64,000 bases of DNA from Chitinophaga filiformis (GCF_021646545.1 NZ_JAKIRP010000019.1:1-64000), one strand, 5' to 3'; shown: positions 18,201 through 27,865, counted from the stretch's first letter. The notes: generated by a model not told the origin, from the letters alone. A program made the numbers and translations.

Positions 18201-18606
18201 TAGTACCGGTCACCAAACCCGTGGTCATACTACTCACCGGCAGCTTTTCAGGATACAAGGTATCTACAGCCAGCAGTTTACCGGTGTCTGTGCCAACAAA
18301 AGCCAGCTTACCCGAGTAATTGTAGTTGTCGTAAAATGTATAGGTAAGAGGGGTCAATGCCGAAGCAGAGATGCCAGGTAATGGATTAGTTGCAGTTATT
18401 GCTGTCGTATCACCAGCTGCAGCAGGATCAACCTTTGCCTCAGTTTCGCCCCCAACACCGGAGTCGAACCCGTCGAACATAGTTACACTGCTGGTTGCGG
18501 TATACAGCCTGCTGCCATCATGACTATAAACCGCCAGATCAGCTTCTGCGGGAGCTACATAAGAGATAGATCGGGATGCTGAAGCAGCGTTCATACTTGC
18601 CTGCAA
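15250..18606 (-). CDS. RHS-repeat core protein, C-terminal part (split by in-frame TGA)
   Basis: 1118 residues from a TTG at 18606, but the frame is open back to the TGA at 18625-18627, in phase with the preceding frame. It holds YD/RHS repeats ([45 protein letters not shown]) and the RHS-associated core, including [54 protein letters not shown] and [11 protein letters not shown]. About 250 residues follow the core (from about residue 868), the usual place for a variable toxin domain; no known toxin motif is recognised there. Without the upstream part it has no signal peptide, so on its own it should not be exported. Confidence 0.8.
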   Translation of the reverse strand: MQASMNAASASRSISYVAPAEADLAVYSHDGSRLYTATSSVTMFDGFDSGVGGETEAKVDPAAAGDTTAITATNPLPGISASALTPLTYTFYDNYNYSGKLAFVGTDTGKLLAVDTLYPEKLPVSSMTTGLVTGTKVRVLGTNKWLTTTTYYNDKGRAIQVISENNLGGKDVLTTLYNFKGAILATYLRHQNPKSVTLQSTLLTSMTYDHGGRLLTVRKRLNDDVSQERLVAASSYDELGQLKLKRLGVASSGSVIDSLNYTYNIRGWLQGINKNFVNSGSSTSNWFGQELSYDYGFDSSQYNGNISGVKWKTRADSAWAYGYSYDKANRLTGAYFTQKNGGSWAQDKKDFSVSNLSYDANGNIRTMLQKGMIGTTSKTIDSLVYTYSSNNISNRLRGVRDIDSSITRSAMLGDFIDGNTSTDDYAYDGNGNMTVDLNKRIASITYNHLNLPSTIIITGKGTITYQYDATGNKLSKTVLDNTGSSSRTTVTDYAGAFVYKQDSLELISHEEGRIRPIYKSGQPVQYAYDYFEKDHLGNVRTVLTDQTDLTMYAATMETEVAAQEVALFSNVEETRTEKPSGYPEDQTTEENKFVAKLNAKTGGKKIGPSLVLRVMAGDTVQISARAFYKSQGPTDNNSKAPVEDMVAGLVQAFGGTATGNGSHASEAIANNTPFNAEFYNINYQRLKEKNNDNGQSNRPKAYLNFVLFDDDFKLVEGNSGVRQVKESPDELQELEVEKMAVEESGFLYVYTSNESQQDVFFDNVVLGVNSGPLLEETHYYPYGLTMAGISSNALKGPNYAENRMRYNGKELQSKEFGDGSGFEMYDYGARIYDVQVGRWAAIDPLLEVSRRWTPYNFAYNNPVRFIDPDGRLTYDPKNKRYVNDAGEEVPMADAIAEIQSKGTTIYRSSEDGDEDPNKAANNEGFQFKNPLWYKPWIQQVEYTKRSKSKYLTFDAKNIKTYSRKPTGTDYWRSKLLQVTLGVAAGRGAEYLVNLLQGAGLISSEGSNAGDLTAALGVAFGTTALTDWGITVEEVGEYVEAEAWYGVAQINGRTGKVDAVDYYGSETVRIQVGYKRIERIVNTVTNRVVYTHTTHYSMSPGLINSSQPALPKQDVGKLY

Positions 18607-18624
18607 AGTATCCCTGGTAGATGT

Positions 18625-18627
18625 TCA
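18625..18627 (-). other. In-frame TGA interrupting the DUF6443/RHS reading frame
   Basis: On the minus strand the frame reads ...ATC TAT AAG TGA ACA TCT ACC AGG GAT ACT TTG CAG... The sense frame continues without shift into the RHS half ([11 protein letters not shown]). A single base change to TCA or CGA would restore one continuous protein of about 1,500 residues. Confidence 0.9.
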
Positions 18628-19740
18628 CTTATAGATGGCTGTCATAGTGGGGCGATTCAACTCGTCATAGAAAGTAACCAGCCATTCCATAGGAGATTTG
18701 GTCCGCTGAACGGAGTCCTGGGTAAATACAAGCCTGTCGCGCACATCATATACCATGAATACCCTTCCTGCACCAGGTACCTTTTTCACCACCATACGTT
18801 GCCTTCCGTCATATTGATACTGGAAACACAATTCATCGGCAACTGCAGTGCTTATTGTCCAGGAACCCTTAATAGCGTCTACAGCCAAAGGCGGTATAAC
18901 AAAGCGGAGATTTCCCAAATCGTCATACACATAATAAGTACATAACCAACCTATATGTCCCGTACCGGGATTACCTGAAATCTGCACCTTTTTCAATACA
19001 ACCTGGCCCTGCTTATCCTTATATTCAATCACCTGGTTTCCCTGCTCATCAATAGTTACATTCTCCTGTAGTTGTCCCGCAGCGTAGTTGCCTGTACTGG
19101 CGGGTATCCCGGCTCCTATATTCCACAGTCTTACCGAATCAGCAACAGCATTCACCTGATATCGTGATTCTACAGGATGACTCACCCAGCTATTACCGGG
19201 TGCGTAGCCTTTAAGCGGTCTGTTAAGTGGAGATTGTTCAAATGTCTGCTGACTGTAGTAAACACTTTCTCCCACTACGCCCCGATTGAGTACTCCATTC
19301 TGAAAAAATGCTTTCTGCGCATTGAACGGGTCGGTTTTAAACTTACCATCGTTTACATTGCCCGACTGCTGCACGTAGGGAAGATACTTATATTGCTCTC
19401 TTCCATAGCTATCATATACCACTGGTGCCACAAAATCTTTTCCACTGCTACTTATACCTTTTGAAACCGTTTGTACCGGACGGCCAAGACCATCAAAGTA
19501 TTGGGTAGTCTGCTTCACTTCCCTGATTTTCCTTGCAGAAGAAACAACCGTATTTGTATCCGTCAGCGGCATATCCGGCTCCCAGGTACGTACATAGTTG
19601 ATAGTACTACTTGTGTAAGGAGTCGGTAAGGTCACCGGAGTCACGGCAGGCCGGGATGCACCTCCAGGCTTATTCTGCGCCTGCAGTGTTAAGTTCAGCA
19701 GCAGGCACAGGCTAGATATATAAAAGGAAATTTTGTTCAT
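18625..19740 (-). CDS. DUF6443-domain protein, N-terminal part of the split RHS protein
   Basis: About 371 residues from the ATG at 19740 (MNKISFY); a TTG at 19755 also opens the frame. A signal peptide (ISSLCLLLNLTLQAQ) precedes a Pro/Thr-rich linker, then the DUF6443 domain of Bacteroidota RHS proteins: NYVRTWEPDMPL, REVKQTTQYFDGLGRPVQTVSKG and VVYDSYGREQYKYLPY. The last residues (FYDELNRPTMTAIYK) are in the middle of an RHS-type repeat, so the stop does not fall at a domain boundary. It starts 25 bases after the 1156-aa partner's stop codon, consistent with an operon. Confidence 0.85.
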   Translation of the reverse strand: MNKISFYISSLCLLLNLTLQAQNKPGGASRPAVTPVTLPTPYTSSTINYVRTWEPDMPLTDTNTVVSSARKIREVKQTTQYFDGLGRPVQTVSKGISSSGKDFVAPVVYDSYGREQYKYLPYVQQSGNVNDGKFKTDPFNAQKAFFQNGVLNRGVVGESVYYSQQTFEQSPLNRPLKGYAPGNSWVSHPVESRYQVNAVADSVRLWNIGAGIPASTGNYAAGQLQENVTIDEQGNQVIEYKDKQGQVVLKKVQISGNPGTGHIGWLCTYYVYDDLGNLRFVIPPLAVDAIKGSWTISTAVADELCFQYQYDGRQRMVVKKVPGAGRVFMVYDVRDRLVFTQDSVQRTKSPMEWLVTFYDELNRPTMTAIYK

Positions 19741-19765
19741 ATAATGTCTTTTCAAGGATAGGCAA

Positions 19766-22700
19766 CTATTGTGTGATCGGCCGGGAGTATTGATAGTCGA
19801 ATACTTTCAGCACCTGTCCGTCATTGTCTCTTATAACTTTAAGACGTCCAAATCCATCATATTCGTAATAAGTGATCCTACCTGCGGCATCGGATTGACT
19901 GGTCATTCCCACCAATGGTTCATAACAGACACTGACCATCTGTGCAGTTGCCGGATAAAGTCTTAATTCATCGATAGTGATGGCACCACTTACTGTGACT
20001 GTTGAAATCCCGGCGTTTAGCCTATGTTCATAATAATTCCAACCTTTTTTGGTTGTAACCAGCGTACCAGTTGTTCCGTTCACGCTTGCTGAACCGGATT
20101 TGCTCCAATAAGAGACAATGAAACCATTAGTGGTGGATAGCCCTGATCTGGATACCGCTCCATTCCCTAAAGCATAGCATTGGTTCCCGGTAACTGCCTG
20201 TGTGGTATCCCGTATAGCAGACGGAATGGTCCAATAACCCGCGGCATCCGGCTCAAAGCTTGTATAAGCGATATCGTTCTGCGCTGCATTGCTTACCGTA
20301 GCAATCGGATACAACGTGTCATACCCCCAGACATAACTCTGCTTAATATCATTGTCCTTCTGCTGTTCCTGTATATTACCGTATAGGTCAAACTTGTTGT
20401 AGCGAATACGTGTCTCTAGGGCGTTTGATCCGAGCTGCAACTCTGTGTTCACTGGCAGCAATAATTTGCTGTCATTGTTCCAGTCAGTATAATTGGTATT
20501 GGCCAATAAAACAGGCCTGCCTCCTTTCTGTCGTATACTCTTCACCACATGTGATAGTATATTTCTATTCACCATTTTCTGATATACATTCCCGGAAGCG
20601 GCCAGTTTGGAAGGATAAACACTTGAATCACTAATCAACTCTCCATTACTGGCCCATGACTTTTGTAGCGTTGGTAGTGTATGCAAGAGGTCATCATACC
20701 TATACTCAGTAGATGTTGAAATCTTGTTGCCCGCATCATCCCAGGTAGTATCCGACTGATTGCTCAGCAACATCACACCAGAACGGTTAGGGTATGAGGT
20801 CAGCAAGAAATCTGTTGCCGCATAAACTGTAGTACTATTAACTTGCTGGCAACAGGTAGTCAGATACAGGTTTTTTATCTTCAGTGAATTTTCCAAAGTA
20901 GCCCTGTAAACATCATATTTAAACTGCTTAGTGCTAATAAGTGAATAGTTCGCACCTACACTTTTATAGGTATTCTCGTATTTCAGCTTATTATTCTTCC
21001 AGGAATTGGAGGTGAGAAATATGCCGATGTTATTGTAAGTAACAACACCCATCACCTGTAAATTTGCAATTTCCGGTTCCTCTGTATAAACATCATATCC
21101 ATACTCCGTTTTACCATTCGACACTCCCATACTATCCACCTCATATTTTGTTACGAGCTTGTATAATAATGGGCTCCCGCTAAACTGTGATACAGGCAAC
21201 ACACTGTTTGCATGGTATATCCATGCCTCATTAGGAGGTGTAGGTGGAGTCAAATAATGGCAATTGGCGGCGGCACCCCGCGGTACTATCACCTCATAGT
21301 TAAGATCCCGGTAATATTGAGATGTAAGCATAGTTCCCGGCGAATATTCATATTTCTCCCGACCTAAAAACTTACCATTCACGTCATAGTTTGTGATAGT
21401 CTTGACCCTCAGTCCCCCAGATCTTTCGGTAACAAGCACGTCTCCCAGATTTTTTTTATACGAGATATCACAGTAGGCCGAAACACTTGGACTGGAAGTG
21501 TAGATATTTACTGTTAAATTATACGTATGCCCGGCAATAAGGGAGAGTCCTACATCGTTAACAAAATAAGAAGAAGACTCTTGTCCGTTCTGAATATAAA
21601 GAAATAAAACATTGGACCCCGTATTTTGATCTTTAAGTATTATCTCTGGCCGACCGTTCATCTGCTGACCGGCAAAAGCCGAGATATATGCTGTATATTT
21701 AAACTCTTCGTCGTCCGCATTTACAGTGAATGTCGTTGTAGTCGTCGACTGCACGCCCCCGACACAACTGGCATGCCGCGTAATATTCTGAGACTGCGTC
21801 TCATACTTTTCAAAGGCGTGCGGTTCAAATTCAAATACGGTCCGGCCTTTCGTAGGATATTCTATCGATGTCATAGTTCCAGCCTTCATTTTATCTGAAT
21901 CCGGCTCCCTGTTAGCACTTCCAATATTATAATAAGCGCTCCAAAAGAAGATAGTCTGAGCGGGAATCAGCGTAACGTTATTCCAGGCCCCGTTGTTATA
22001 TCCCCAGCGGTCCTGAGCGTAAGATTCCCGCGGGGCAAGTGCTGACGTATCGTAGGTCATCCGGTAAGTTTGGGGTGGTAGTGCACCACTAACCGGCAAT
22101 ATGGCGACGGAGTCTAACTTGAGTCTTTTCTTCTGTTCCGCGCTGGCAGCTGTAAAAACATTCCCTGACCCAATACTATTGAAGTAAGACTGATACAGTT
22201 TCATCCGCTTTACCTGTTTCAAACGACCGTTCAGATTTGAGTAGACAACGATTTCGCTTAGCCGCATGCCAGATCCGGTCACATCCTGCCGGTCACACGT
22301 ATTGATGAATGAGATCCGTCCTCCTCTCCAGCTGATCTCCCGTGGATACGCCTCATTTAGCGTGATAGTCTGCGTTCTGGTTTCCTGTTCATTCTTAAAC
22401 TGTATGACCGGAGCCGGTCCACACTCTGTAAATGTCTGTCCTATATAATGGGTAAAATTGGTACTCAACTGATAAGATCTACTGCAGGCGTTTTCATAAC
22501 TGAAATATATCGTATCAGCACCATTGCTGTCTACCATTTTTGTCAGCCGCCAGGAACTGATGTAAGTATACAACCCTGACGCCACTGACATATCCGTAGA
22601 AGTGGTCTTCTCGAACAGAGACACAACCCCGTTCTCATCAGTGATCTTATAGAACTGCCCATTAGCTCCAACACCAGTCTCAATCTTATTGTTTGTAACA

Positions 22701-23236
22701 GGTATCTGCATAAAGGAAGAACTATTCCTTCGGTAAATGAATTTACCTGACGCACCATTAATATTATATGAATATATATCCGGCTCTGCATCACGAAGCC
22801 CCTTCTGTACCTCGTACAAATAAGTATAAAACGTTGCTGGAGAACCGGACACTGAATCAGGAGATGGCGCATTCCGAAATCCGAACTGGTCCTCATCAGG
22901 TATCCCTACCATTTGTCTGCTGATGGAACCAATGCCTGATAAAGCCCATCCCAAACCAACACTGGAAGCAACTTCGTCTATCCTCACGCCGCCAGCATGA
23001 TAGTCCAGCGATACCGGCAAATTGATCTTCCCTATGCTGACATTAAACACGGGGATAGTAATAGAAGGGACACCCGTTGCATAGCTCACTGGTATATCAC
23101 CAAATTTACCCAGACTGGCAACTTCCGGCGACTTGGGGGAAACATCAATGATACTTTGGAAGGTAGTACCCGACCTTATCTGGCCATTCACAGTTATACC
23201 TGCTATCAGACAAAGCAGCAAAAGAAATCGTCTCAT
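19766..23236 (-). CDS. Large secreted RHS-associated partner protein
   Basis: 1156 residues with a signal peptide (FLLLLCLIAGITVNGQ). The N-terminal quarter has the SpvB/RHS-partner style pattern FGDIPVSYATGVPSITIPVF, LPVSLDYHAGGVRIDEVASSVGLGWALSG. The C-terminus has a YD-repeat (YYEYDGFGRLKVIRDNDGQVLKVFDYQYSRP). The middle contains long beta-rich sequence and a carbohydrate-binding-like stretch (SFEPDAAGYWTIPS ... DELRLYPATAQM). Bacteroidota RHS loci commonly begin with such a protein, followed by a DUF6443/RHS protein as here. Inferred role: surface shell or delivery component, exact function unknown. First gene of the RHS operon. Confidence 0.8.
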   Translation of the reverse strand: MRRFLLLLCLIAGITVNGQIRSGTTFQSIIDVSPKSPEVASLGKFGDIPVSYATGVPSITIPVFNVSIGKINLPVSLDYHAGGVRIDEVASSVGLGWALSGIGSISRQMVGIPDEDQFGFRNAPSPDSVSGSPATFYTYLYEVQKGLRDAEPDIYSYNINGASGKFIYRRNSSSFMQIPVTNNKIETGVGANGQFYKITDENGVVSLFEKTTSTDMSVASGLYTYISSWRLTKMVDSNGADTIYFSYENACSRSYQLSTNFTHYIGQTFTECGPAPVIQFKNEQETRTQTITLNEAYPREISWRGGRISFINTCDRQDVTGSGMRLSEIVVYSNLNGRLKQVKRMKLYQSYFNSIGSGNVFTAASAEQKKRLKLDSVAILPVSGALPPQTYRMTYDTSALAPRESYAQDRWGYNNGAWNNVTLIPAQTIFFWSAYYNIGSANREPDSDKMKAGTMTSIEYPTKGRTVFEFEPHAFEKYETQSQNITRHASCVGGVQSTTTTTFTVNADDEEFKYTAYISAFAGQQMNGRPEIILKDQNTGSNVLFLYIQNGQESSSYFVNDVGLSLIAGHTYNLTVNIYTSSPSVSAYCDISYKKNLGDVLVTERSGGLRVKTITNYDVNGKFLGREKYEYSPGTMLTSQYYRDLNYEVIVPRGAAANCHYLTPPTPPNEAWIYHANSVLPVSQFSGSPLLYKLVTKYEVDSMGVSNGKTEYGYDVYTEEPEIANLQVMGVVTYNNIGIFLTSNSWKNNKLKYENTYKSVGANYSLISTKQFKYDVYRATLENSLKIKNLYLTTCCQQVNSTTVYAATDFLLTSYPNRSGVMLLSNQSDTTWDDAGNKISTSTEYRYDDLLHTLPTLQKSWASNGELISDSSVYPSKLAASGNVYQKMVNRNILSHVVKSIRQKGGRPVLLANTNYTDWNNDSKLLLPVNTELQLGSNALETRIRYNKFDLYGNIQEQQKDNDIKQSYVWGYDTLYPIATVSNAAQNDIAYTSFEPDAAGYWTIPSAIRDTTQAVTGNQCYALGNGAVSRSGLSTTNGFIVSYWSKSGSASVNGTTGTLVTTKKGWNYYEHRLNAGISTVTVSGAITIDELRLYPATAQMVSVCYEPLVGMTSQSDAAGRITYYEYDGFGRLKVIRDNDGQVLKVFDYQYSRPITQ

Positions 23237-23632
23237 AGGTAGAGATTGATTAACAAGTCATTTAATATATCATAAGAATTTCGGCCCTCAACTAAAAAAG
23301 CGCCTTCCTTATGGAGTAAGATCTAAATTGAGAATTGTGACTGCTCGAACAATGTATAGGAAACCTGGCAAAGGATACAGGGCAACATCAAATTTCAATC
23401 AGTCGCAAAGGTGGTGAAACCACCTGACAAAACACATAACACATTAGTTGTATGCATGTTATAAATCATTAGTTGAACATATCATCGCAAAGAAAACTAC
23501 TCATGCCGCATTGTATGTGCGTTGAGAATAGCTGGTGCAAAGTATTCCTCCGCGGAAATACCATCAGCCGCACAATAACTATTTTTTAAGCTTTTTTGCA
23601 TATTTTCACTATAATTTGAAACAGAACACTAT
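23237..23632. other. Divergent intergenic region, 396 bp
   Basis: Carries the possible RHS promoter (23262-23291) and a small perfect hairpin, AGGTGGT-GAA-ACCACCT, at 23409-23425. No gene is supported. Confidence 0.5.
23262..23291 (-). promoter_or_regulatory. Possible promoter of the RHS operon
   Basis: On the minus strand a TTG (23289-23291) is followed after 19 bases by TATATTAA (23262-23269), a 6/8 match to TAnnTTTG. The inferred transcription start would leave a leader of about 20 bases before the ATG at 23236. The spacing fits the Bacteroidota pattern; the -7 match is imperfect. Confidence 0.4.
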
Positions 23633-24397
23633 ATGAGAACATACGCGATACTGATTTTCTTATTGATTGCCGGAACTGCTTATTCGCAGAAAACCATCAA
23701 CAATTATAAATATATACTCGTACCCGACAGGTTCGACTTCCTCAAGATGGACAATCAATACGGATTGAATACGCTGACCAAATTCCTGCTCCAGGAAAAG
23801 GGATTCACTGCTATTATGGGTAGCGAGCAATTACCAGCGGACGTGGCAGCCAATCCGTGTAATGCACTCAAGACCGAAATAGTACAGAAAAAAGGGTTAT
23901 TCGTTACAAACCTTACGCTGTTACTCAAAGACTGCCAGGGTAACGTCATCTTCAAGACCAAGGAAGGTAAAAGCAGGGAGAAGGACTACCAGGTCGCCTA
24001 CGAGTTTGCTTTAAGGGATGCATTTTCAACGTTGAACGATCTGCCTTACAAATATGACAGTGTCTCATCTGCGCCACCGCAACCCGTTGTTGCAGCGCAA
24101 CCGCCGATACCTTCTGCGCCTGTTCCTGCTGCTGCCGCACCTACTCCTGCTCCGGCATCAGCAGCCATTACTGAAAGTACAGGTACATTATATGCACAGG
24201 CAACCACCAACGGATATCAGTTAATTGATACTACGCCGAAAAAGGTATTAACACTACTCAAAACTTCCGTGCCTGATTATTACATAACTGAGGGAGGAGC
24301 ATACAATGGCCTTGTCTTCAAAAACAATGGTGAATGGTTTTATGAGTACTATAAGGATGGCAAACTTGTTTCTCAGAAACTGCAGATTAAGTTCTGA
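23633..24397 (+). CDS. Secreted protein with Pro/Ala-rich linker, unknown function
   Basis: 254 residues with a signal peptide (YAILIFLLIAGTAYSQ). The N-terminal domain (about 20-145) includes YKYILVPDRFDFLKMDNQYGLNTLTKFLLQ and LLLKDCQGNVIFKTKEGKS. A Pro/Ala linker (about 147-180) is followed by a small C-terminal domain ending in NNGEWFYEYYKDGKLVSQKLQIKF. The N-terminal part resembles a conserved Bacteroidota outer-membrane-associated protein type; no activity is known to me. It is a single gene with a strong shared terminator. Confidence 0.7.
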   Translation: MRTYAILIFLLIAGTAYSQKTINNYKYILVPDRFDFLKMDNQYGLNTLTKFLLQEKGFTAIMGSEQLPADVAANPCNALKTEIVQKKGLFVTNLTLLLKDCQGNVIFKTKEGKSREKDYQVAYEFALRDAFSTLNDLPYKYDSVSSAPPQPVVAAQPPIPSAPVPAAAAPTPAPASAAITESTGTLYAQATTNGYQLIDTTPKKVLTLLKTSVPDYYITEGGAYNGLVFKNNGEWFYEYYKDGKLVSQKLQIKF

Positions 24398-24440
24398 TCG
24401 CTATCTGAAATAATATATTCCTGATCCGCTCAGGGAGCTG

Positions 24441-24471
24441 AAACCGGGGCTACTCGCCCCGGTTTTTCTTT
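24441..24471. terminator. Bidirectional-type terminator between convergent genes
   Basis: AAACCGGGGC (24441-24450) pairs with GCCCCGGTTT (24456-24465) around TACTC, followed by TTCTTTTTAT. It sits between the stop of the plus-strand gene (24397) and the stop of the minus-strand gene (24472). Confidence 0.85.
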
Positions 24472-25419
24472 TTATGCTTCTTCTGTTACTTTTGATGTCT
24501 TCGTCAATGGAGGGGCTACAAATACCGCCATTTTCGGAATCAGATGACTTAAGCAAACGCCGATATTAAACGCGGCAGTAAAATTCTGCGCTTCCGTTTT
24601 TATGTTACCGTTTCCATCTGTTCCATCCACATCATCAGCAAAGTACCCTACCCTGTCGGTTATACCCGAGATAAAAAGGAACGGCGCATCACACATCAGG
24701 CGTATAACACCATGAGTTGTTTCTACCGAGCCTACCGGCAGCTTGTTACCGGTATCCGCGAGCGCCTTCAGCCCACTCTCATCGGAATACTCGTAATCAG
24801 CGTAGTTGGTAATGTTTACCACGCTCACCCCAATGTAATCTTTATCAGACATCACACCGATATTGTCCGAAGGATTCAGGTAAGGCTTCAGCAACCGTTG
24901 CTCAATTAACTTGATGGTTGCGTCATCCAGGCGGTTGAAAATATTTGCGTTGACAGCAGAGTTAAGCACTTTTTCGAAGTCCGCCGGATCATCCCACTGA
25001 CTTTGCGGATTTTCTCCATTTGGATGGTAGTTGTGAATGAAGATATTGCTACCAAATACGACACAACCGTTGTTGTTACCGCCATTGAGGCCCAATGCTG
25101 CAGTACCTAACGCCACTACCAGGTCTGGTTTCTCAGGACGATATTGCAATATCTTCGGCAGAGATTCATGTTTACCTTGCGAGCTGGAGGGATTCCATTT
25201 AGGGTCCATAATGTCCTGCACACACCACAGCTCTATGGTGATTTGCTCATATGAATCCCATACGGCGCGTGGCTTTGCAGTGCCTTGTGCAAACGTCCAT
25301 GGATAGTTCAGCAGTGTAGGGTCTTTGAGTTCCTGAGGACGCATCCTCACATTCAGCAGCGCATTTAAGATAGGTTCAACTTCCCAGGATTTGTTGCCTA
25401 TTAATACAATCCTTTTCAT
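24472..25419 (-). CDS. Nucleoside-phosphorylase-like protein of unknown role
   Basis: 315 residues, cytosolic (no signal). It starts MKRIVLIGNKSWEVEPIL. The central KPDLVVALGTAALG and the later VETTHGVIRL ... PFLFISGITDRVGYF ... QNFTAAFNIGVCLSHLIP follow the order of conserved segments in the phosphorylase/nucleosidase (PNP/UDP, MTA/SAH nucleosidase) fold, where a substrate-contacting Glu and an R-x-I-S/T-D motif lie before a terminal Ala-rich helix. The fit is partial (SGITDRVG in place of RGISDxA), so this is a superfamily-level guess only. It is a single gene. Confidence 0.5.
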   Translation of the reverse strand: MKRIVLIGNKSWEVEPILNALLNVRMRPQELKDPTLLNYPWTFAQGTAKPRAVWDSYEQITIELWCVQDIMDPKWNPSSSQGKHESLPKILQYRPEKPDLVVALGTAALGLNGGNNNGCVVFGSNIFIHNYHPNGENPQSQWDDPADFEKVLNSAVNANIFNRLDDATIKLIEQRLLKPYLNPSDNIGVMSDKDYIGVSVVNITNYADYEYSDESGLKALADTGNKLPVGSVETTHGVIRLMCDAPFLFISGITDRVGYFADDVDGTDGNGNIKTEAQNFTAAFNIGVCLSHLIPKMAVFVAPPLTKTSKVTEEA

Positions 25420-25661
25420 AATGTGGGTTTAAGTGTGATGAATGATGAATAATGAATGTGGTATGTAATTTTATTCACTACCAGACAGTACTTAGGGTAT
25501 TAAACAAGCATATTAATGGTCATTCGGGCGCGAAGCGTTCCAGGTTAGATAACAGCGAAGTTGGCAAAAGGTTGTTCTATGGGAAGTTTGTCTGTTCGTA
25601 TTTATTTAAAATGAGTATGATTTCTCATATCGGAGGCAATGTGGGTGGCTCGTGTGCACAA

Positions 25662-25886
25662 TCACCTCACAAACCGCTGTATGACCCACAAGATCAATGT
25701 CAGCACCACACTCACCAGGATCATTGTTGTGACAGGAATATATATCCGGTAATTCTCGCGCTCAATTTTGATATCTCCGGGGAGATGTCCCAGGAAACGC
25801 AGCTTATCGCCCAGGAACCATACGATTAACCCGACGACAAGTATAATAACGCCAATGAGCACTATGGTTTTGCCAATACGTTCCAT
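25662..25886 (-). CDS. DUF2905-type small membrane protein
   Basis: 74 residues with two hydrophobic helices (about 7-27 and 49-70) flanking the signature RFLGHLPGDIKIERENYRIY. The LPGDI motif and size match the DUF2905 family of small membrane proteins of unknown function. Its upstream neighbour is on the opposite strand. Confidence 0.8.
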   Translation of the reverse strand: MERIGKTIVLIGVIILVVGLIVWFLGDKLRFLGHLPGDIKIERENYRIYIPVTTMILVSVVLTLILWVIQRFVR

Positions 25887-26006
25887 ATCCCGAATTTATG
25901 CTTTTTTCCGCTCTCAGATGTACTCTCTCGCCTTCAGCACCGCCAATTTCCAGCAACTTTACAGAAACAATCTCTATCTTACGCATTCAAACATAAATCC
26001 CCAACT

Positions 26007-26462
26007 ATGAAATTAAAAACCCGATACTTACAAATGTGGGCTATTAGCCCTTTGTTTGCTTTCTTTTGCATAAGCTGGCAGTCGGGCGCCGATCCTATAA
26101 CGCTGCTTACAAATGGGCATGTAAAATATTGGGATGCTGCAAAGGGGGAGTCCTGGCGTCTCGATACAAAAGGAGACCTGGCTGCATACCACTACCGCGA
26201 TGGTATGCGCGTAGAGGCGGACTATGGTGATGTTTTGATCTCTTACAGCCGGTGGGCTTTACGAGGTGATACGATCTTTCAGCTGGCCGGCGCACGAGTA
26301 ATTGGAGAATTTCAAATACTAAAACTGAATAAAGATATCCTAACCATAAAGTCCATATCCGGTATGTATGGTAGTGACACATTGTTCTTTCGAAACGCTA
26401 AAGATCAAACGAGTAGAATTAAAACAGGGGATAGAATACGCGAAATAGAATCAACAAAGTAA
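26007..26462 (+). CDS. Small secreted, possibly lipocalin-like protein
   Basis: 151 residues with a signal-like N-terminus (MWAISPLFAFFCISWQSGA; a Cys inside the hydrophobic stretch could be a lipobox). The mature part consists of short beta strands with Gly turns (HVKYWDAAKGESW, GDLAAYHYRDG, WALRGDTIFQLAG, ILTIKSISG), reminiscent of lipocalin-like Bacteroidota proteins. Function unknown. Confidence 0.55.
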   Translation: MKLKTRYLQMWAISPLFAFFCISWQSGADPITLLTNGHVKYWDAAKGESWRLDTKGDLAAYHYRDGMRVEADYGDVLISYSRWALRGDTIFQLAGARVIGEFQILKLNKDILTIKSISGMYGSDTLFFRNAKDQTSRIKTGDRIREIESTK

Positions 26463-26795
26463 AAATATTCCGTTGCTACATACAGCACAATTTTAAAGAC
26501 TACAAGCGTTCACCTCCCACATAACATATTTTAAATACCCCTGCGTCTAAACGCAATATTCCCTCATAGAAATCCGTATCTCGCAGATGTGTCACCTCAC
26601 TATTTTCAGGATAACTTGAATTATGATTCAGCACCTTATCAACCGACATCTACGCTTGCAGGTATTTTTAAAACGTATTGCCGACATTTATATCTTTCCA
26701 ATTAATACCTTCGCCGTGAAAATGCGAGGCATCCCCTACACAAAATAAACACGATGGATGTTTCGTTTATCCTGATTATACCATATTGTATGCTA

Positions 26796-27812
26796 ATGAA
26801 AACCAGAAACAACGTACTGTTTGCATTGCCCGTGGTGTTGAGCATGTTATCATGCTCCAAAACCGAAAACGCCAATCCATCAACAGAACAGGAACAAGAA
26901 AAGCAGGCTGCCGCTGCAACTGACTACAGGCAGGAAATGCGCAACTTTGTAATCGGCATCAGCCAATATGCGAAGGCGCAGAACCCGGCGTTTGCCATTA
27001 TTCCGCAGAACGGAATAGAACTGATCACCACCAACGGAGAATCCGACGGTACCCTTGCACAGGCTTATGTCAACGCCATTGACGGCGTAGGGCAGGAAGA
27101 CTTATTCTTCGGTTATGACGATGACAACGTACCGACTCCTTCCGAAGATAACCTGTATATACGGGAATTCCTCAACCGGATCAAAACCACCAAAAAGGTA
27201 ATGGTAACGGATTATTGTTCAGGTAAGACGAACATGGATAAGTCTTACAGCTCCAACAACACCAACGGCTATATTTCATTTGCCGCTGACCAGAGAGAAC
27301 TGTTTAACATCCCTGCTTACCCAGCCCAGCCTTATGGCGTGAACAGCAACAACATTACCAGTCTGTCACAGGCAAAGAATTTCCTGTACCTGATCAACCC
27401 GGAGAAATTCTCCAGCAAAAAACAGTTCATTGACTCTGTAAAGACAAAGAACTACGATGTGATCCTGATGGACCTGTTCCTGAATGGTACCGCGTTTACT
27501 GCAGCAGAGATTGATCAGCTGAAAACAAAAGCAAATGGTGGTAAACGCCTGGTGATCTGTTATATGTCCATCGGCGAGGCAGAAGATTACCGTTACTACT
27601 GGCAGAGTACCTGGAAAGTAGGTAACCCGCCATTTATCGTAGCCGTAAATCCTGACTGGCCGGGCAACTACAAGGTGCAGTACTGGAACACTGACTGGAA
27701 AAAAGTTATTTTCGGTAATGACTCGTCTTACACGAAAAAGCTGATAAACAGTCACTTTGATGGTGCTTATCTCGACATTATCGACGGGTTCGAATATTTC
27801 GAGGGCAACTAA
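26796..27812 (+). CDS. GH114-like TIM-barrel lipoprotein (endo-alpha-1,4-polygalactosaminidase related)
   Basis: About 338 residues from the ATG at 26796 (MKTRNN); in-frame ATGs at 26790 and 26754 exist, but this start gives a normal lipoprotein signal ending LSMLSC. The mature protein matches the TM1410/glycoside hydrolase 114 pattern: FVIGISQYAKAQNP, AIIPQNG, DLFFGYDDD, VMVTDYC, YDVILMDLF, LVICYMSIGEAEDYRYYW, VNPDWPGNYKVQYW and a terminal SHFDGAYLDIIDGFEYF. Asp and Glu residues at barrel strand ends (YLDIID, SIGEAE) are candidate catalytic groups. Predicted to be an outer-membrane-anchored hydrolase of galactosamine-containing polysaccharide; substrate not proven. The IS element lies just downstream. 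Confidence 0.75.
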   Translation: MKTRNNVLFALPVVLSMLSCSKTENANPSTEQEQEKQAAAATDYRQEMRNFVIGISQYAKAQNPAFAIIPQNGIELITTNGESDGTLAQAYVNAIDGVGQEDLFFGYDDDNVPTPSEDNLYIREFLNRIKTTKKVMVTDYCSGKTNMDKSYSSNNTNGYISFAADQRELFNIPAYPAQPYGVNSNNITSLSQAKNFLYLINPEKFSSKKQFIDSVKTKNYDVILMDLFLNGTAFTAAEIDQLKTKANGGKRLVICYMSIGEAEDYRYYWQSTWKVGNPPFIVAVNPDWPGNYKVQYWNTDWKKVIFGNDSSYTKKLINSHFDGAYLDIIDGFEYFEGN

Positions 27813-27842
27813 GACGCATTATCCATTACAAACATGATATAG

Positions 27843-27865
27843 AAAAGATGGGGCTGTCTCAAAAG
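27843..27865 (+). repeat. Inverted repeat of the IS element, transposase-3' side
   Basis: 23 bases that are the exact reverse complement of 29616-29638. The adjacent TTTTGAGACGCCCC (27866-27879) also pairs with its inner part, giving a hairpin followed by TTTTT at 27880-27884. Confidence 0.9.

Noticed and set aside
25452-25829. 125-codon plus-strand frame
   Set aside because: Overlaps the well-supported DUF2905 gene on the other strand and looks like a shadow (Cys/His-rich, no domain).
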